Part shown: positions 1 to 7,528 of the stretch, in pieces | How the letters are laid out: every line of letters begins with the position of its first letter | Position numbering within the stretch: position 1 is the first letter of the stretch | Assembly: GCA_963674955.2 (NCBI GenBank) | Contig: CAXXKR010000001.1 | Span: 744,001-808,000 of the forward strand | DNA: 64,000 nt | DNA from: G963674955 sp963674955 | GTDB lineage: Bacteria > Desulfobacterota > Desulfovibrionia > Desulfovibrionales > Desulfovibrionaceae | Direction: 5' to 3' | Made by a program: the position numbers and the translations under genes | Notes under the pieces: model-generated | Told to the model about the DNA's origin: nothing | Database searches by the model: none | What the model saw: only the letters and a program-made list of their open reading frames with translations

Positions 1-203
1 ATTCCGTGAAGCAGGCCATCGCGGCCCAGACCCTGAATCCGGAGGCGGGCGGCGTGGAACCGGTCACAGGCCTTGATGGCAATGCCGGAGCCGCAGTGCT
101 GGGCGGCTACCAGTCGAGCTTCGTTGGCGAGGGCGGCGGCAAGGAAAAGGGAGCTTTGACCCAGGCCCTGGAACAGGCCCTGAACAAGAGCGGAGATCAG
201 TAA
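1..203 (+). CDS. C-terminal end of a CpaD-like pilus assembly protein (partial)
   Basis: Only the last 67 or so residues are in the window; the reading frame is open through the left edge. The tail (NPEAGG..GLDGNAGAAVLGGYQSSF) resembles the end of CpaD-type Tad pilus proteins, where a short Asp-Gly-x-x-A-A..Y segment precedes the C-terminus. This is a weak match made by eye. The position directly before cpaE/tadZ, with the TAA stop sharing one base with the next ATG, fits cpaD in the order cpaB-cpaC-cpaD-cpaE. It could instead be another small Tad accessory protein. The role (outer-membrane or periplasmic partner of the CpaC secretin) is inferred from context. Confidence 0.45.
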   Translation, partial: SVKQAIAAQTLNPEAGGVEPVTGLDGNAGAAVLGGYQSSFVGEGGGKEKGALTQALEQALNKSGDQ

Positions 204-1393
204 TGAGCGGAAATGATTTCAAGACGGCCCTGATGGTCAACAGCAAGGCCCTGGAAGAAAAGATTCGCGCCAGCCTTTCCAGATTTTCAGGCGTTTCCAT
301 TGTCGACGGTCCGGTGTCCGGCAGCACCATGACCTTGATCTGCGAATTGGGAGCTGACCCGACGGGCGATCTGGCCCAGATAGAGAACCTTCTCAACCGC
401 GGCGTGGTGGGCGAGGTGCTGCTGCTTTCGGAAGACAAGGACCCTGATTTGTTGCTGCAGGCCATGCGCCTGGGCATTCGCGAGTTCCTGGCTTCGCCGC
501 CCGACGACGAGGATTTGGACAGGGTTCTGGACCGTCTGGTGCGCCGGGCCGGGAACCAGACTTCCAAGATCGCGCCCAAGGGACGGATAATCGATGTCTT
601 CGGCTGCAAGGGCGGGGTCGGCAGCACCACCGTGGCCGTGAACCTGGCCGCTGAACTGAACACCATACTTTCGGCCAAGGGCCGCTCTGTGGCCATACTG
701 GACATGAACATACCCTACGGCGAGGTGCCTTTTTTCCTGGATATCGACCCCGAGTACAATTGGGGCGAGGCGGCCAGGAACCTGGAAAGGCTGGACGAAA
801 CCTACCTGATGAGCATCATGACCCGCCATTCCTCCGGCCTTTACGTGCTCCCCGCGCCGTCCAGCTTCGATGTCAGCCGCGACATGACCGCCGACGATCT
901 GGGGCAGATACTGCTGCGCCTGAGCGCGGCCTTTGATCTGGTGATTGTGGACGGCGGCGGCTATCTGGACGATTTTTCCCTGAAGGTCATGCAGATGTCC
1001 GACCAGGTTTTTTTGGTCTCGGCCCTTAGCCTGCCCTGCCTGTCCAACATCAAGAGGTTTCAGGAAACCATAGCTTCGGTGGAGGGCATTTCATTGAACA
1101 AGGTCCGGTTGACCTTCAACCGGCACATGAGCAAGTCCGAAATTTCAGTGGCCGATGCTGAACAGACCATCGGCATGAAGGCCCACTGGCTTATTCCCAA
1201 CGATTACGAGACCACCATGTCGGCCATCAACCAGGGCCGGCTGCTGCGCGAAGTCGAAACCAAGAGCGTTTTGACCAGGAGCATGGCCAAGATGGCGGCC
1301 AGTCTGGCTGGAAACGGAAAGAAGAAGGGCCTGCGCAAGGCCGGAAGCAAGGCCAAGGGCTTTGGTCTGTTCAGAAAGGCTCCGGCCATATAA
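203..1393 (+). CDS. cpaE: CpaE/TadZ pilus-localising ATPase
   Basis: 396 residues. The N-terminal 125 or so residues look like an atypical receiver domain (DGPVSGSTMTL.., LLLSEDKDPDLLLQAMRLGIREFLASP). The rest is a ParA/MinD-type ATPase with a deviant Walker A (GCKGGVGSTT near residue 134) and the switch region AILDMNIPYGE. In Tad systems this protein (TadZ/CpaE) positions the pilus machine at the pole and binds ATP. A basic tail (KKKGLRKAGSKAKGFGLF) closes the protein. It overlaps the upstream gene by one base and is followed after 18 bases by cpaF, so it is surely in the same operon. Confidence 0.9.
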   Translation: MSGNDFKTALMVNSKALEEKIRASLSRFSGVSIVDGPVSGSTMTLICELGADPTGDLAQIENLLNRGVVGEVLLLSEDKDPDLLLQAMRLGIREFLASPPDDEDLDRVLDRLVRRAGNQTSKIAPKGRIIDVFGCKGGVGSTTVAVNLAAELNTILSAKGRSVAILDMNIPYGEVPFFLDIDPEYNWGEAARNLERLDETYLMSIMTRHSSGLYVLPAPSSFDVSRDMTADDLGQILLRLSAAFDLVIVDGGGYLDDFSLKVMQMSDQVFLVSALSLPCLSNIKRFQETIASVEGISLNKVRLTFNRHMSKSEISVADAEQTIGMKAHWLIPNDYETTMSAINQGRLLREVETKSVLTRSMAKMAASLAGNGKKKGLRKAGSKAKGFGLFRKAPAI

Positions 1394-1411
1394 CGGGAAG
1401 GGAGTAAAGAA

Positions 1412-2857
1412 ATGAATCTCGCTGAAAGACTCAACAGGGGCGGCAACAGGTTCGCCGACAGGAAGCCTGAAAAGGGCTCTGCAAAGTCGTCCCTCGACCG
1501 TTTCAGGCCCTCGGCCCCGACTGCGGTGGAAGCGCCGGAAAGGATCGAGCCGGTTCGCCCTCAGGACGGACACAGCGAAGAGTACTACGACATCAAGACC
1601 AAGGTCCACGACCGGCTCATCGATCTGGTCGACCTTTCGGTCTTCGAGAAGCTGCCCAAGGAGAAGCTCAAGGTCGAGATCGTCCAGCTGGTGGAAAAGA
1701 TCTTGCGCGAGGAGTTCTCCAACGCGCCGCTCAACTCCTCGGAACGCCGCTCCCTGATCCAGGAAACCCGGCACGAGGTCATGGGCCTAGGGCCGCTGGA
1801 ACCCTTCCTGCGCGACGACACCATAAACGACATCCTGGTCAACGGCTATTCGCGCATCTACGTGGAGAGGTCCGGACGCCTTGAACTCACCGGCGCGCGG
1901 TTCAAGGACAACAAGCATCTGAGAAAGATCATCGACCGCATAGTCTCCAGGGTGGGGCGCAGGGTGGACGAGTCCTCGCCCATGGTGGACGCCCGCCTGC
2001 AGGACGGTTCGCGCGTCAACGCCATAATCCAGCCCCTGGCCCTGGACGGCCCCAGCCTTTCCATACGCAAGTTTTCCAAGGACCCTCTGGAACTGGAGGA
2101 CCTCATCAACTTCAAGGCCGTGATTCCGGATATCGGCGAGGTCCTGAAGGGCATAGTCCGGGCCAGATTGAACATCCTAATTTCCGGCGGAACCGGCAGC
2201 GGAAAGACGACAATGCTCAACGTGCTTTCAAGGTTCGTGCCGCATTACGAACGCATCGTGACCATCGAGGACGCCGCCGAACTGCAACTCAAGCAGGATC
2301 ACGTGGTCCGGCTGGAAACCCGGCCCGAGAACATCGAAGGCAAGGGCGAGGTCACCCAGCGTGATCTGGTCAAGAACTGCCTGCGCATGAGGCCGGACCG
2401 GATAATGGTCGGCGAGGTGCGCGGTTCCGAGGCCCTGGACATGCTCCAGGCCATGAACACCGGCCACGACGGCTCCCTGACCACCATCCACGCCAACTCG
2501 CCCCGCGACGCGCTCATGAGGCTGGAAACAATGGTCTCCATGGCCGGGCTGAACATCTCCTCGGAATCCCTCAAGCGCTACATCTCCTCGGCCGTGGACG
2601 TGATCATCCAGATAGCCAGGGTGGCGGACGGCAGCCGCAAGCTCATCAGCTTTCAGGAGATCACCGGCATGGAGAGCGGCATCATCAGCATGCAGGAAAT
2701 CTTCAGTTTTCAGCAGACGGGCATAAACAAGGACGGCAAGGTCGAGGGTTATTTCCAGGCCATGGGCGTCAGGCCCAAGTTCGCCACGAGGCTCGAGGCC
2801 ATGGGCATCACCCTGCCTCCCGGAATATTCGATCCGGCCAACAAGATGGCGGTCTAG
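1412..2857 (+). CDS. cpaF: CpaF/TadA type II/IV secretion ATPase of the Tad pilus
   Basis: 481 residues. A variable, charged N-terminus is followed by the N1 domain (LGPLEPFLRDDTINDILVNG near residue 130), then the secretion ATPase core with Walker A GGTGSGKTT (about residue 260), an Asp box (TIEDAAELQL), Walker B (RPDRIMVGEVRG) and a His box (GHDGSLTTIHAN). This cytoplasmic hexamer powers assembly and retraction of Flp pili. The start follows an SD-like GGGAAGGGAG with good spacing. It sits between cpaE and tadB with only 8 bases to the next gene, so it is co-transcribed. Confidence 0.95.
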   Translation: MNLAERLNRGGNRFADRKPEKGSAKSSLDRFRPSAPTAVEAPERIEPVRPQDGHSEEYYDIKTKVHDRLIDLVDLSVFEKLPKEKLKVEIVQLVEKILREEFSNAPLNSSERRSLIQETRHEVMGLGPLEPFLRDDTINDILVNGYSRIYVERSGRLELTGARFKDNKHLRKIIDRIVSRVGRRVDESSPMVDARLQDGSRVNAIIQPLALDGPSLSIRKFSKDPLELEDLINFKAVIPDIGEVLKGIVRARLNILISGGTGSGKTTMLNVLSRFVPHYERIVTIEDAAELQLKQDHVVRLETRPENIEGKGEVTQRDLVKNCLRMRPDRIMVGEVRGSEALDMLQAMNTGHDGSLTTIHANSPRDALMRLETMVSMAGLNISSESLKRYISSAVDVIIQIARVADGSRKLISFQEITGMESGIISMQEIFSFQQTGINKDGKVEGYFQAMGVRPKFATRLEAMGITLPPGIFDPANKMAV

Positions 2858-2865
2858 GGGGAGTC

Positions 2866-3828
2866 ATGAACGCAGTAGTCCTGGCAGCGGTTGTTCTGGC
2901 GGTTTTCGTGCTCATCTTCACCCTTGGCTCGCTTTTTTTCTCCAAGGACAACGAGAAGGACAAGCACATCCGCCGCAGGCTCGAATCCCTGAACCGTTCC
3001 GAAGGGGGCAAGGACGCCCTGAACATCCTGCGCAACCGGGACATGAGCGAGACCCCCTGGATCGACGGCATGCTCCGCAGGATAAGTTTTGCCGGAGCGC
3101 TCCAGAACATGCTGCGCCAGGGCAGGATCAACATGCACGTCAGCGTGTTCATTCTCATGGTGGCCGTGTTCGGCATGGGCGGATTCCTGTTTATGCGTGC
3201 GGCGGGGCAGTCGTTCATGGTGGCCTGCGCCGGAGGCGCTGTTGGATTGTTGCCCGTTTTCTGGGCCAGGCGCAGAAAGAGGGTGCGCATGGCCAAGTTT
3301 CAGCGCCAGCTCCCGGACGCCCTCGAGCTCATCGCCAGGGCGCTCAAGGCCGGGCACGCCTTTCCCAGCGGCCTGCGCATGGTGGCCGACGAATTCGGCG
3401 ATCCCATCGGCCCGGAGTTTTCCGAGGTTCTGGAGGAAATCAACTTCGGCGTGGATACGGACATCGCCCTGCACAATCTGACCCGTCGCGTGGACTGCCC
3501 GGACCTCAAGTTCTTCACTGTTTCCGTGAACATCCAGCGCGAGACCGGCGGCAATCTCTCGGAGATAGTCGAAAACATCGCCCGGCTGGTGCGCGAGCGC
3601 TTCAAGCTGCACGGCAAGGTCCGGGTCCTGTCGGCCGAGGGCAAGTTCTCGGCCTGGATTCTCCTGGCCCTGCCCTTTGTCGTGGCCATGGCCATCTATT
3701 TTCTGAATCCGGAATACGTGGTCAAGCTCTTCACCGACCCGCTGGGCAACACCATGTTGACCGTGGCCGGGATCATGATGGCTTTCGGCATGATCCTGAT
3801 CAAGCGGCTCGTGGTCATCAAGGTCTAG
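2866..3828 (+). CDS. tadB: TadB inner-membrane platform protein
   Basis: 320 residues with the type II secretion F domain (about residues 150-275; QLPDALELIARALKAGHAF is the typical T2SSF entry). Membrane segments are visible at the N-terminus (residues 2-24), in the middle (about 85-125) and at the C-terminus (two segments from about 263 on). TadB and TadC form the inner-membrane platform that CpaF drives. The gene starts 8 bases after cpaF behind a GGGGGAG ribosome site and is followed by tadC after 12 bases. Confidence 0.92.
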   Translation: MNAVVLAAVVLAVFVLIFTLGSLFFSKDNEKDKHIRRRLESLNRSEGGKDALNILRNRDMSETPWIDGMLRRISFAGALQNMLRQGRINMHVSVFILMVAVFGMGGFLFMRAAGQSFMVACAGGAVGLLPVFWARRRKRVRMAKFQRQLPDALELIARALKAGHAFPSGLRMVADEFGDPIGPEFSEVLEEINFGVDTDIALHNLTRRVDCPDLKFFTVSVNIQRETGGNLSEIVENIARLVRERFKLHGKVRVLSAEGKFSAWILLALPFVVAMAIYFLNPEYVVKLFTDPLGNTMLTVAGIMMAFGMILIKRLVVIKV

Positions 3829-3840
3829 GAGGGAAAAGGC

Positions 3841-4794
3841 ATGATTGAAGGACAGTACATACCCATCCTGGCCGCAGGGCTGATGTTCGTCTCGGTGGTT
3901 CTGGTCTTTGGGGCCTTTTCCAGCTTCGTGAGCGGGCGCAAGCGTGTGGACGGACTGCGTTCAAGGGTCCTGCACACTCCCGGAACAAGGCGCAACCAGC
4001 GCGAAAAGGCGGAAGGAAAGACCCTGGCCCAGACTCTGGCCCGAGCCTTCGGGGTCATCGGCGAGAAGATCACTCCAAAGGACAAGGAAGAACAGACCCG
4101 CTATCGCCGCAACCTTTACAGGGCCGGCATGCGCGGGGCCAACGCCCTTGTGGTCTTCTGGGGGGTCAAGGGCGGTCTGGCCATTGCACTGGCGGCTTCG
4201 GCGCTGGTTGCCCGGACATTCCTGTTTCCCGATTTTCCCCTGCCCAAGGCTGTTTTTCTGGCCGTGTTCGCCGCGCTCATGGGCGTCTACCTGCCGGAAA
4301 TCTGGCTCAGGAACAGGGTGGCCAAGCGCAAGTTGGAGTTTTTAAACGGCCTGCCCGACGCCCTGGACCTGCTGGTGGTCTGCGTCGAGTCCGGCATGGG
4401 CCTTGATCAGGCCCTGCTTCGGGCCGGAGAGGAAATGAAGTTCGCAAACAGGATAATCAGCGAGGAATTTCGGCTGCTGAACCTTGAGCTCAGGGCGGGC
4501 AAGAGCCGCAAGGAAGCCCTGGCCAACATGGCCAAAAATGTGGACCTGGAGGACGTGACCAGCCTGGTCACCCTGCTCATCCAGTCCGACTCCTTCGGCA
4601 CAAGCGTGGCCCAGGCCCTGAAGGTCTATTCCGACGCCCTGCGCACCAAGCGCTTTCAGCGGGCCGAGGAAATGGCGGCCAAGCTTCCTGTCAAGCTGCT
4701 GTTTCCGTTAATTCTTTTCATATTTCCAGCATTGCTGGTCGTCATTGTGGGACCAGCGGCAATTACCCTCGTCGGTGTATACGGCGGAAAGTAG
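3841..4794 (+). CDS. tadC: TadC inner-membrane platform protein
   Basis: 317 residues. It has an N-terminal membrane segment (about 7-28), a central pair of hydrophobic stretches, a T2SSF domain (about 165-290, entry FLNGLPDALDLLVVCVESGMGLDQAL) and a hydrophobic C-terminus (LLFPLILFIFPALLVVIVGP). It is the paralogue of TadB, and such pairs are normal in Tad loci. The ribosome site is GGAGGG just before ATG. The stop lies 13 bases before the TadD start, so the operon continues. Confidence 0.92.
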   Translation: MIEGQYIPILAAGLMFVSVVLVFGAFSSFVSGRKRVDGLRSRVLHTPGTRRNQREKAEGKTLAQTLARAFGVIGEKITPKDKEEQTRYRRNLYRAGMRGANALVVFWGVKGGLAIALAASALVARTFLFPDFPLPKAVFLAVFAALMGVYLPEIWLRNRVAKRKLEFLNGLPDALDLLVVCVESGMGLDQALLRAGEEMKFANRIISEEFRLLNLELRAGKSRKEALANMAKNVDLEDVTSLVTLLIQSDSFGTSVAQALKVYSDALRTKRFQRAEEMAAKLPVKLLFPLILFIFPALLVVIVGPAAITLVGVYGGK

Positions 4795-4807
4795 AGGGGG
4801 TGCGAAG

Positions 4808-6439
4808 ATGAAGGTTAAAAATTATTGCTTTGCGGCTCTGGTCATTGTCTCGTTGCTGTCCCTTTCCAGTTGCTCGATGATGTCTGCGGGCGGCGGCAGG
4901 AACAACCAGCCGGAAATGAGCGCCGAGCAGCATGAAAGTCTCGGCGACGCCCATTTCAGCCAGGGGCAGTTTGAATTGGCTTTCATGGATTATTCAAAGG
5001 CCCTGGCCGCCAATCCGGAGAACAACGCCGTCAGGATGAAGAAGGGGCGGCTGCTGACCCGGCAGGGACTGCATGCCAAGGCCCTGGTGGAGTATCAGGA
5101 AGTCTTTCAAAGAGACCCGGCCAACGGCCTGGCCCACATGGCGGCCGGACAGATATACTTCAGCAACGGCCTTTACAAGCAGGCCGCCAGCCATTTCAGG
5201 AAGGCCCTTGCCGCCGACGCGGGTCAGTGGAAGGGGCACATGTACCTCGGCGTCATCGCCAACTACGACGGCGATTTCGACACTGCGCTGACGCATCTTG
5301 ACGCGGCTTTGGCCCTGCAGCCGGACAACGGCGAGATTCTGAACAACCTGGCCATCACCTGGTCCATGAACAACGACTTGGAAAAGGCCGCCGCCTATTT
5401 CGGCAGGGCGCTCAGGGCCGGTCCCTCGCCCGACTCGCAGGCCATTGCCGGGGCCGCAGGCGGCAAGGCCTTCAAGGAGCGCGTGTGCAACAACCTGGGC
5501 GTGGCCCTGGCCAGGCTCGGCAAATATGAACAGTCCCTTGAGGCCTTCAGGGTCGTGGGCAACGATGCCGGAGCCTACAACAACCTCGGCTATGTCCTGT
5601 TTCTGGAAGGCAGGCACAAGGAGGCCGTGGAGTATTTCGAAAAGGCCATGCAGCTTAGCCCCACCTACTACACCAGAGCCGACGGAAACCTGAAGCGGGC
5701 CAAGCTGGCCGTGCAATTCAGCGGGGCGGGGCCGGGCATGGCCGCCGCTCCCCATCCTCCGGTTCCGGATACGCCCAAGCCGGACAAGGCGTTGCCTCGG
5801 ACCGAGGCTTCGCCGGTTCCCGCGGCAGTTGCAAAGCCCGCTCCCGCCCCGCTGCCTGCGGCGGAGGAAAGGACTGTTCCCGGCGAGAATGTAAGCACCG
5901 TGGCACCGGCACCGGTCGCCGGTTCCGTCGGCACAAGGGTTGCGGACGCCAAGCCTGTCAAGTCGCAGTCCAGGATGCCCCGCAAGAGAGGGCTGAGCCT
6001 GATACCGGACAGCAAGCTGTTCAGGGCCTCTTTGCCAGCAGTCCATTCTGTTGCGTCCGATTCTGTTGCGTCCGATTCTGTTGCGTCCGGTCCTGTTGCG
6101 TCCGGTTCTGCAAAGGCGTCTCCTGTGGCCGCGCAGGCCAAGGCTATGAATCCCGAGGCCAGATACACTGTCTACGTAAGTTCCTGGCAGACCCTGGAAA
6201 AGGCCGAAGCGCAGATGAACGCCCTGAGGTCAAGGGGCTATGACGCCAGGATAGTGGCCGTGAACCTGCCGGAACAGGGCGTCTGGCACCGCGTGACCAT
6301 CGGCGCCTATGCTGATTACGCCAAGGCCGACAGCGAGCGGTTGCGCCTGGCCGAGGAACTTGACGCCGACACTGCCACGATCATGCCCCTGGTCGATCCG
6401 GACGGCAATAACGATTTCCGCGGCGAATCCATTTCCTGA
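4808..6439 (+). CDS. tadD: TadD-like TPR lipoprotein with C-terminal SPOR domain
   Basis: 543 residues from the ATG at 4808, which follows GAGGGGG; an in-frame ATG at 4745 lies inside tadC and is not credible. A lipoprotein signal ends in LSLSSC (Cys near residue 22). Residues of about 35-305 form seven or so tetratricopeptide repeats (for example ALVEYQEVFQRDPANGLAHM), as in TadD pilotin-like proteins. A Pro/Ala-rich linker with a short tandem repeat follows. The last 85 or so residues (RYTVYVSSWQTLEKAEAQMN... GVWHRVTIGAY) have the SPOR fold signature, which binds denuded peptidoglycan. Ordinary TadD lacks SPOR, so this one may anchor the pilus machine to septal or polar wall. Confidence 0.85.
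   Translation: MKVKNYCFAALVIVSLLSLSSCSMMSAGGGRNNQPEMSAEQHESLGDAHFSQGQFELAFMDYSKALAANPENNAVRMKKGRLLTRQGLHAKALVEYQEVFQRDPANGLAHMAAGQIYFSNGLYKQAASHFRKALAADAGQWKGHMYLGVIANYDGDFDTALTHLDAALALQPDNGEILNNLAITWSMNNDLEKAAAYFGRALRAGPSPDSQAIAGAAGGKAFKERVCNNLGVALARLGKYEQSLEAFRVVGNDAGAYNNLGYVLFLEGRHKEAVEYFEKAMQLSPTYYTRADGNLKRAKLAVQFSGAGPGMAAAPHPPVPDTPKPDKALPRTEASPVPAAVAKPAPAPLPAAEERTVPGENVSTVAPAPVAGSVGTRVADAKPVKSQSRMPRKRGLSLIPDSKLFRASLPAVHSVASDSVASDSVASGPVASGSAKASPVAAQAKAMNPEARYTVYVSSWQTLEKAEAQMNALRSRGYDARIVAVNLPEQGVWHRVTIGAYADYAKADSERLRLAEELDADTATIMPLVDPDGNNDFRGESIS
6046..6110 (+). repeat. 15-bp tandem repeat in the TadD linker
   Basis: Four copies plus a 5-base partial of the unit TTCTGTTGCGTCCGA (later copies end in G or begin TCC). 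They encode five-residue repeats of the type S-V-A-S-D/G inside the linker between the TPR and SPOR domains. The unit length is a multiple of three, so copy-number change would alter linker length without a frameshift. Confidence 0.9.
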
Positions 6440-6494
6440 CGTGCAACCCGTGAAGGGCTTCCACGAAAGAGCCGGCGGAAAAAAGAGGAAAAAC

Positions 6495-7430
6495 ATGATG
6501 GCAATATCCAGGACACATATCGCAGCCCCCCTGCTTGCGCTGTCCGTCCTGTTCATGGGCGGATGCGCCGCCATCATCCCCACGATCCTTTCCACCGCCG
6601 GTTCTTTCGTGGTCCCCAAATCGGTCTCGCTGGCCTTCACTGGACTGCGCACGCTGCACAAGGTGGCGCTCATGGCCGCCGACGAAAGAAGCGTGAAGGA
6701 CATGGCCGGCGACAAGGTGCTTTCCATAAAGGCTTCCGCCAACCTTCTGGCCACGTCCGGAACGGATGTGGAGGCCTACGCCTACAACGGCGACATCTAC
6801 GTGGTGGGCGAGGTGGACGACATGGAGACGAGGGATCAGGTGATCGGCGACCTGCGGTCCATCAAGGGGGTGAGCGATGTCAAGGGAGTGTTGAAGATCA
6901 AGCCCCAGGACGATTATCTGCCGAACGTCAGTGATTCCTACCTCAGCAACATGGTTCAGCTGGCCCTGACCAGAAAGCTGCACATCCGTTCCGCCAATGT
7001 CGAGGCCGAGGCCTGCCAGGGCGAGATATACATCATGGGCGTGGTGGCCGACAAACAGGAGGAACTGGAGATAATGGAATATGTCCGCGGCCTGACAGAG
7101 CGCCGGGTGCATTCCCTCATGGCCCTGCAAAACGAGTATGAAAACGGAATGCTGGCCAGCAACCATCAGTTTATTCTTTATGAATCCGGGCAGGGGCAAC
7201 CCGGTTCGGATCCGGCCGCTCCGGACCGGTCCATGCTCGCCGGGAACGAAGTCGGCCCTTCGTCGGGGCTGATGGCTGAAAACGAGCTTGAGCGACTGAA
7301 CGGGGGTCCGGATCAGGATGACGAGTTCATCGGCCTGAACCCTCCGTTCAGGGATTTGCGGCTGGTCTCTGACGAGTTGTTGCTCAGGAATACGGCTCCG
7401 GGCATTGTCGCCTTGAAGGAGGATTCCTGA
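6495..7430 (+). CDS. BON-domain outer-membrane-type lipoprotein
   Basis: 311 residues from ATG 6495 behind AGAGGAA. A lipoprotein signal ends in LFMGGC (Cys near residue 24). Two BON-like modules follow (about 75-135, with VEAYAYNGDIYVVGEVDD, and about 150-210, with VEAEACQGEIYIMGVV), which in OsmY/DolP-type proteins bind lipid surfaces. The C-terminal 90 residues are low-complexity and of unknown role. It lies 55 bases after tadD on the same strand, so it may be the last Tad operon gene. A role in stabilising the outer-membrane part of the pilus is inferred from position only. Confidence 0.7.
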   Translation: MMAISRTHIAAPLLALSVLFMGGCAAIIPTILSTAGSFVVPKSVSLAFTGLRTLHKVALMAADERSVKDMAGDKVLSIKASANLLATSGTDVEAYAYNGDIYVVGEVDDMETRDQVIGDLRSIKGVSDVKGVLKIKPQDDYLPNVSDSYLSNMVQLALTRKLHIRSANVEAEACQGEIYIMGVVADKQEELEIMEYVRGLTERRVHSLMALQNEYENGMLASNHQFILYESGQGQPGSDPAAPDRSMLAGNEVGPSSGLMAENELERLNGGPDQDDEFIGLNPPFRDLRLVSDELLLRNTAPGIVALKEDS

Positions 7431-7528
7431 GTCTTGGCCGGATGGAAAGGGTTGTTCTGGCAAAGGAAAAGTTGTTATGACAAGGGCGGGTTACCGATTG
7501 CCGGTTTTCTCGCCGCAACGGGGCGGGC

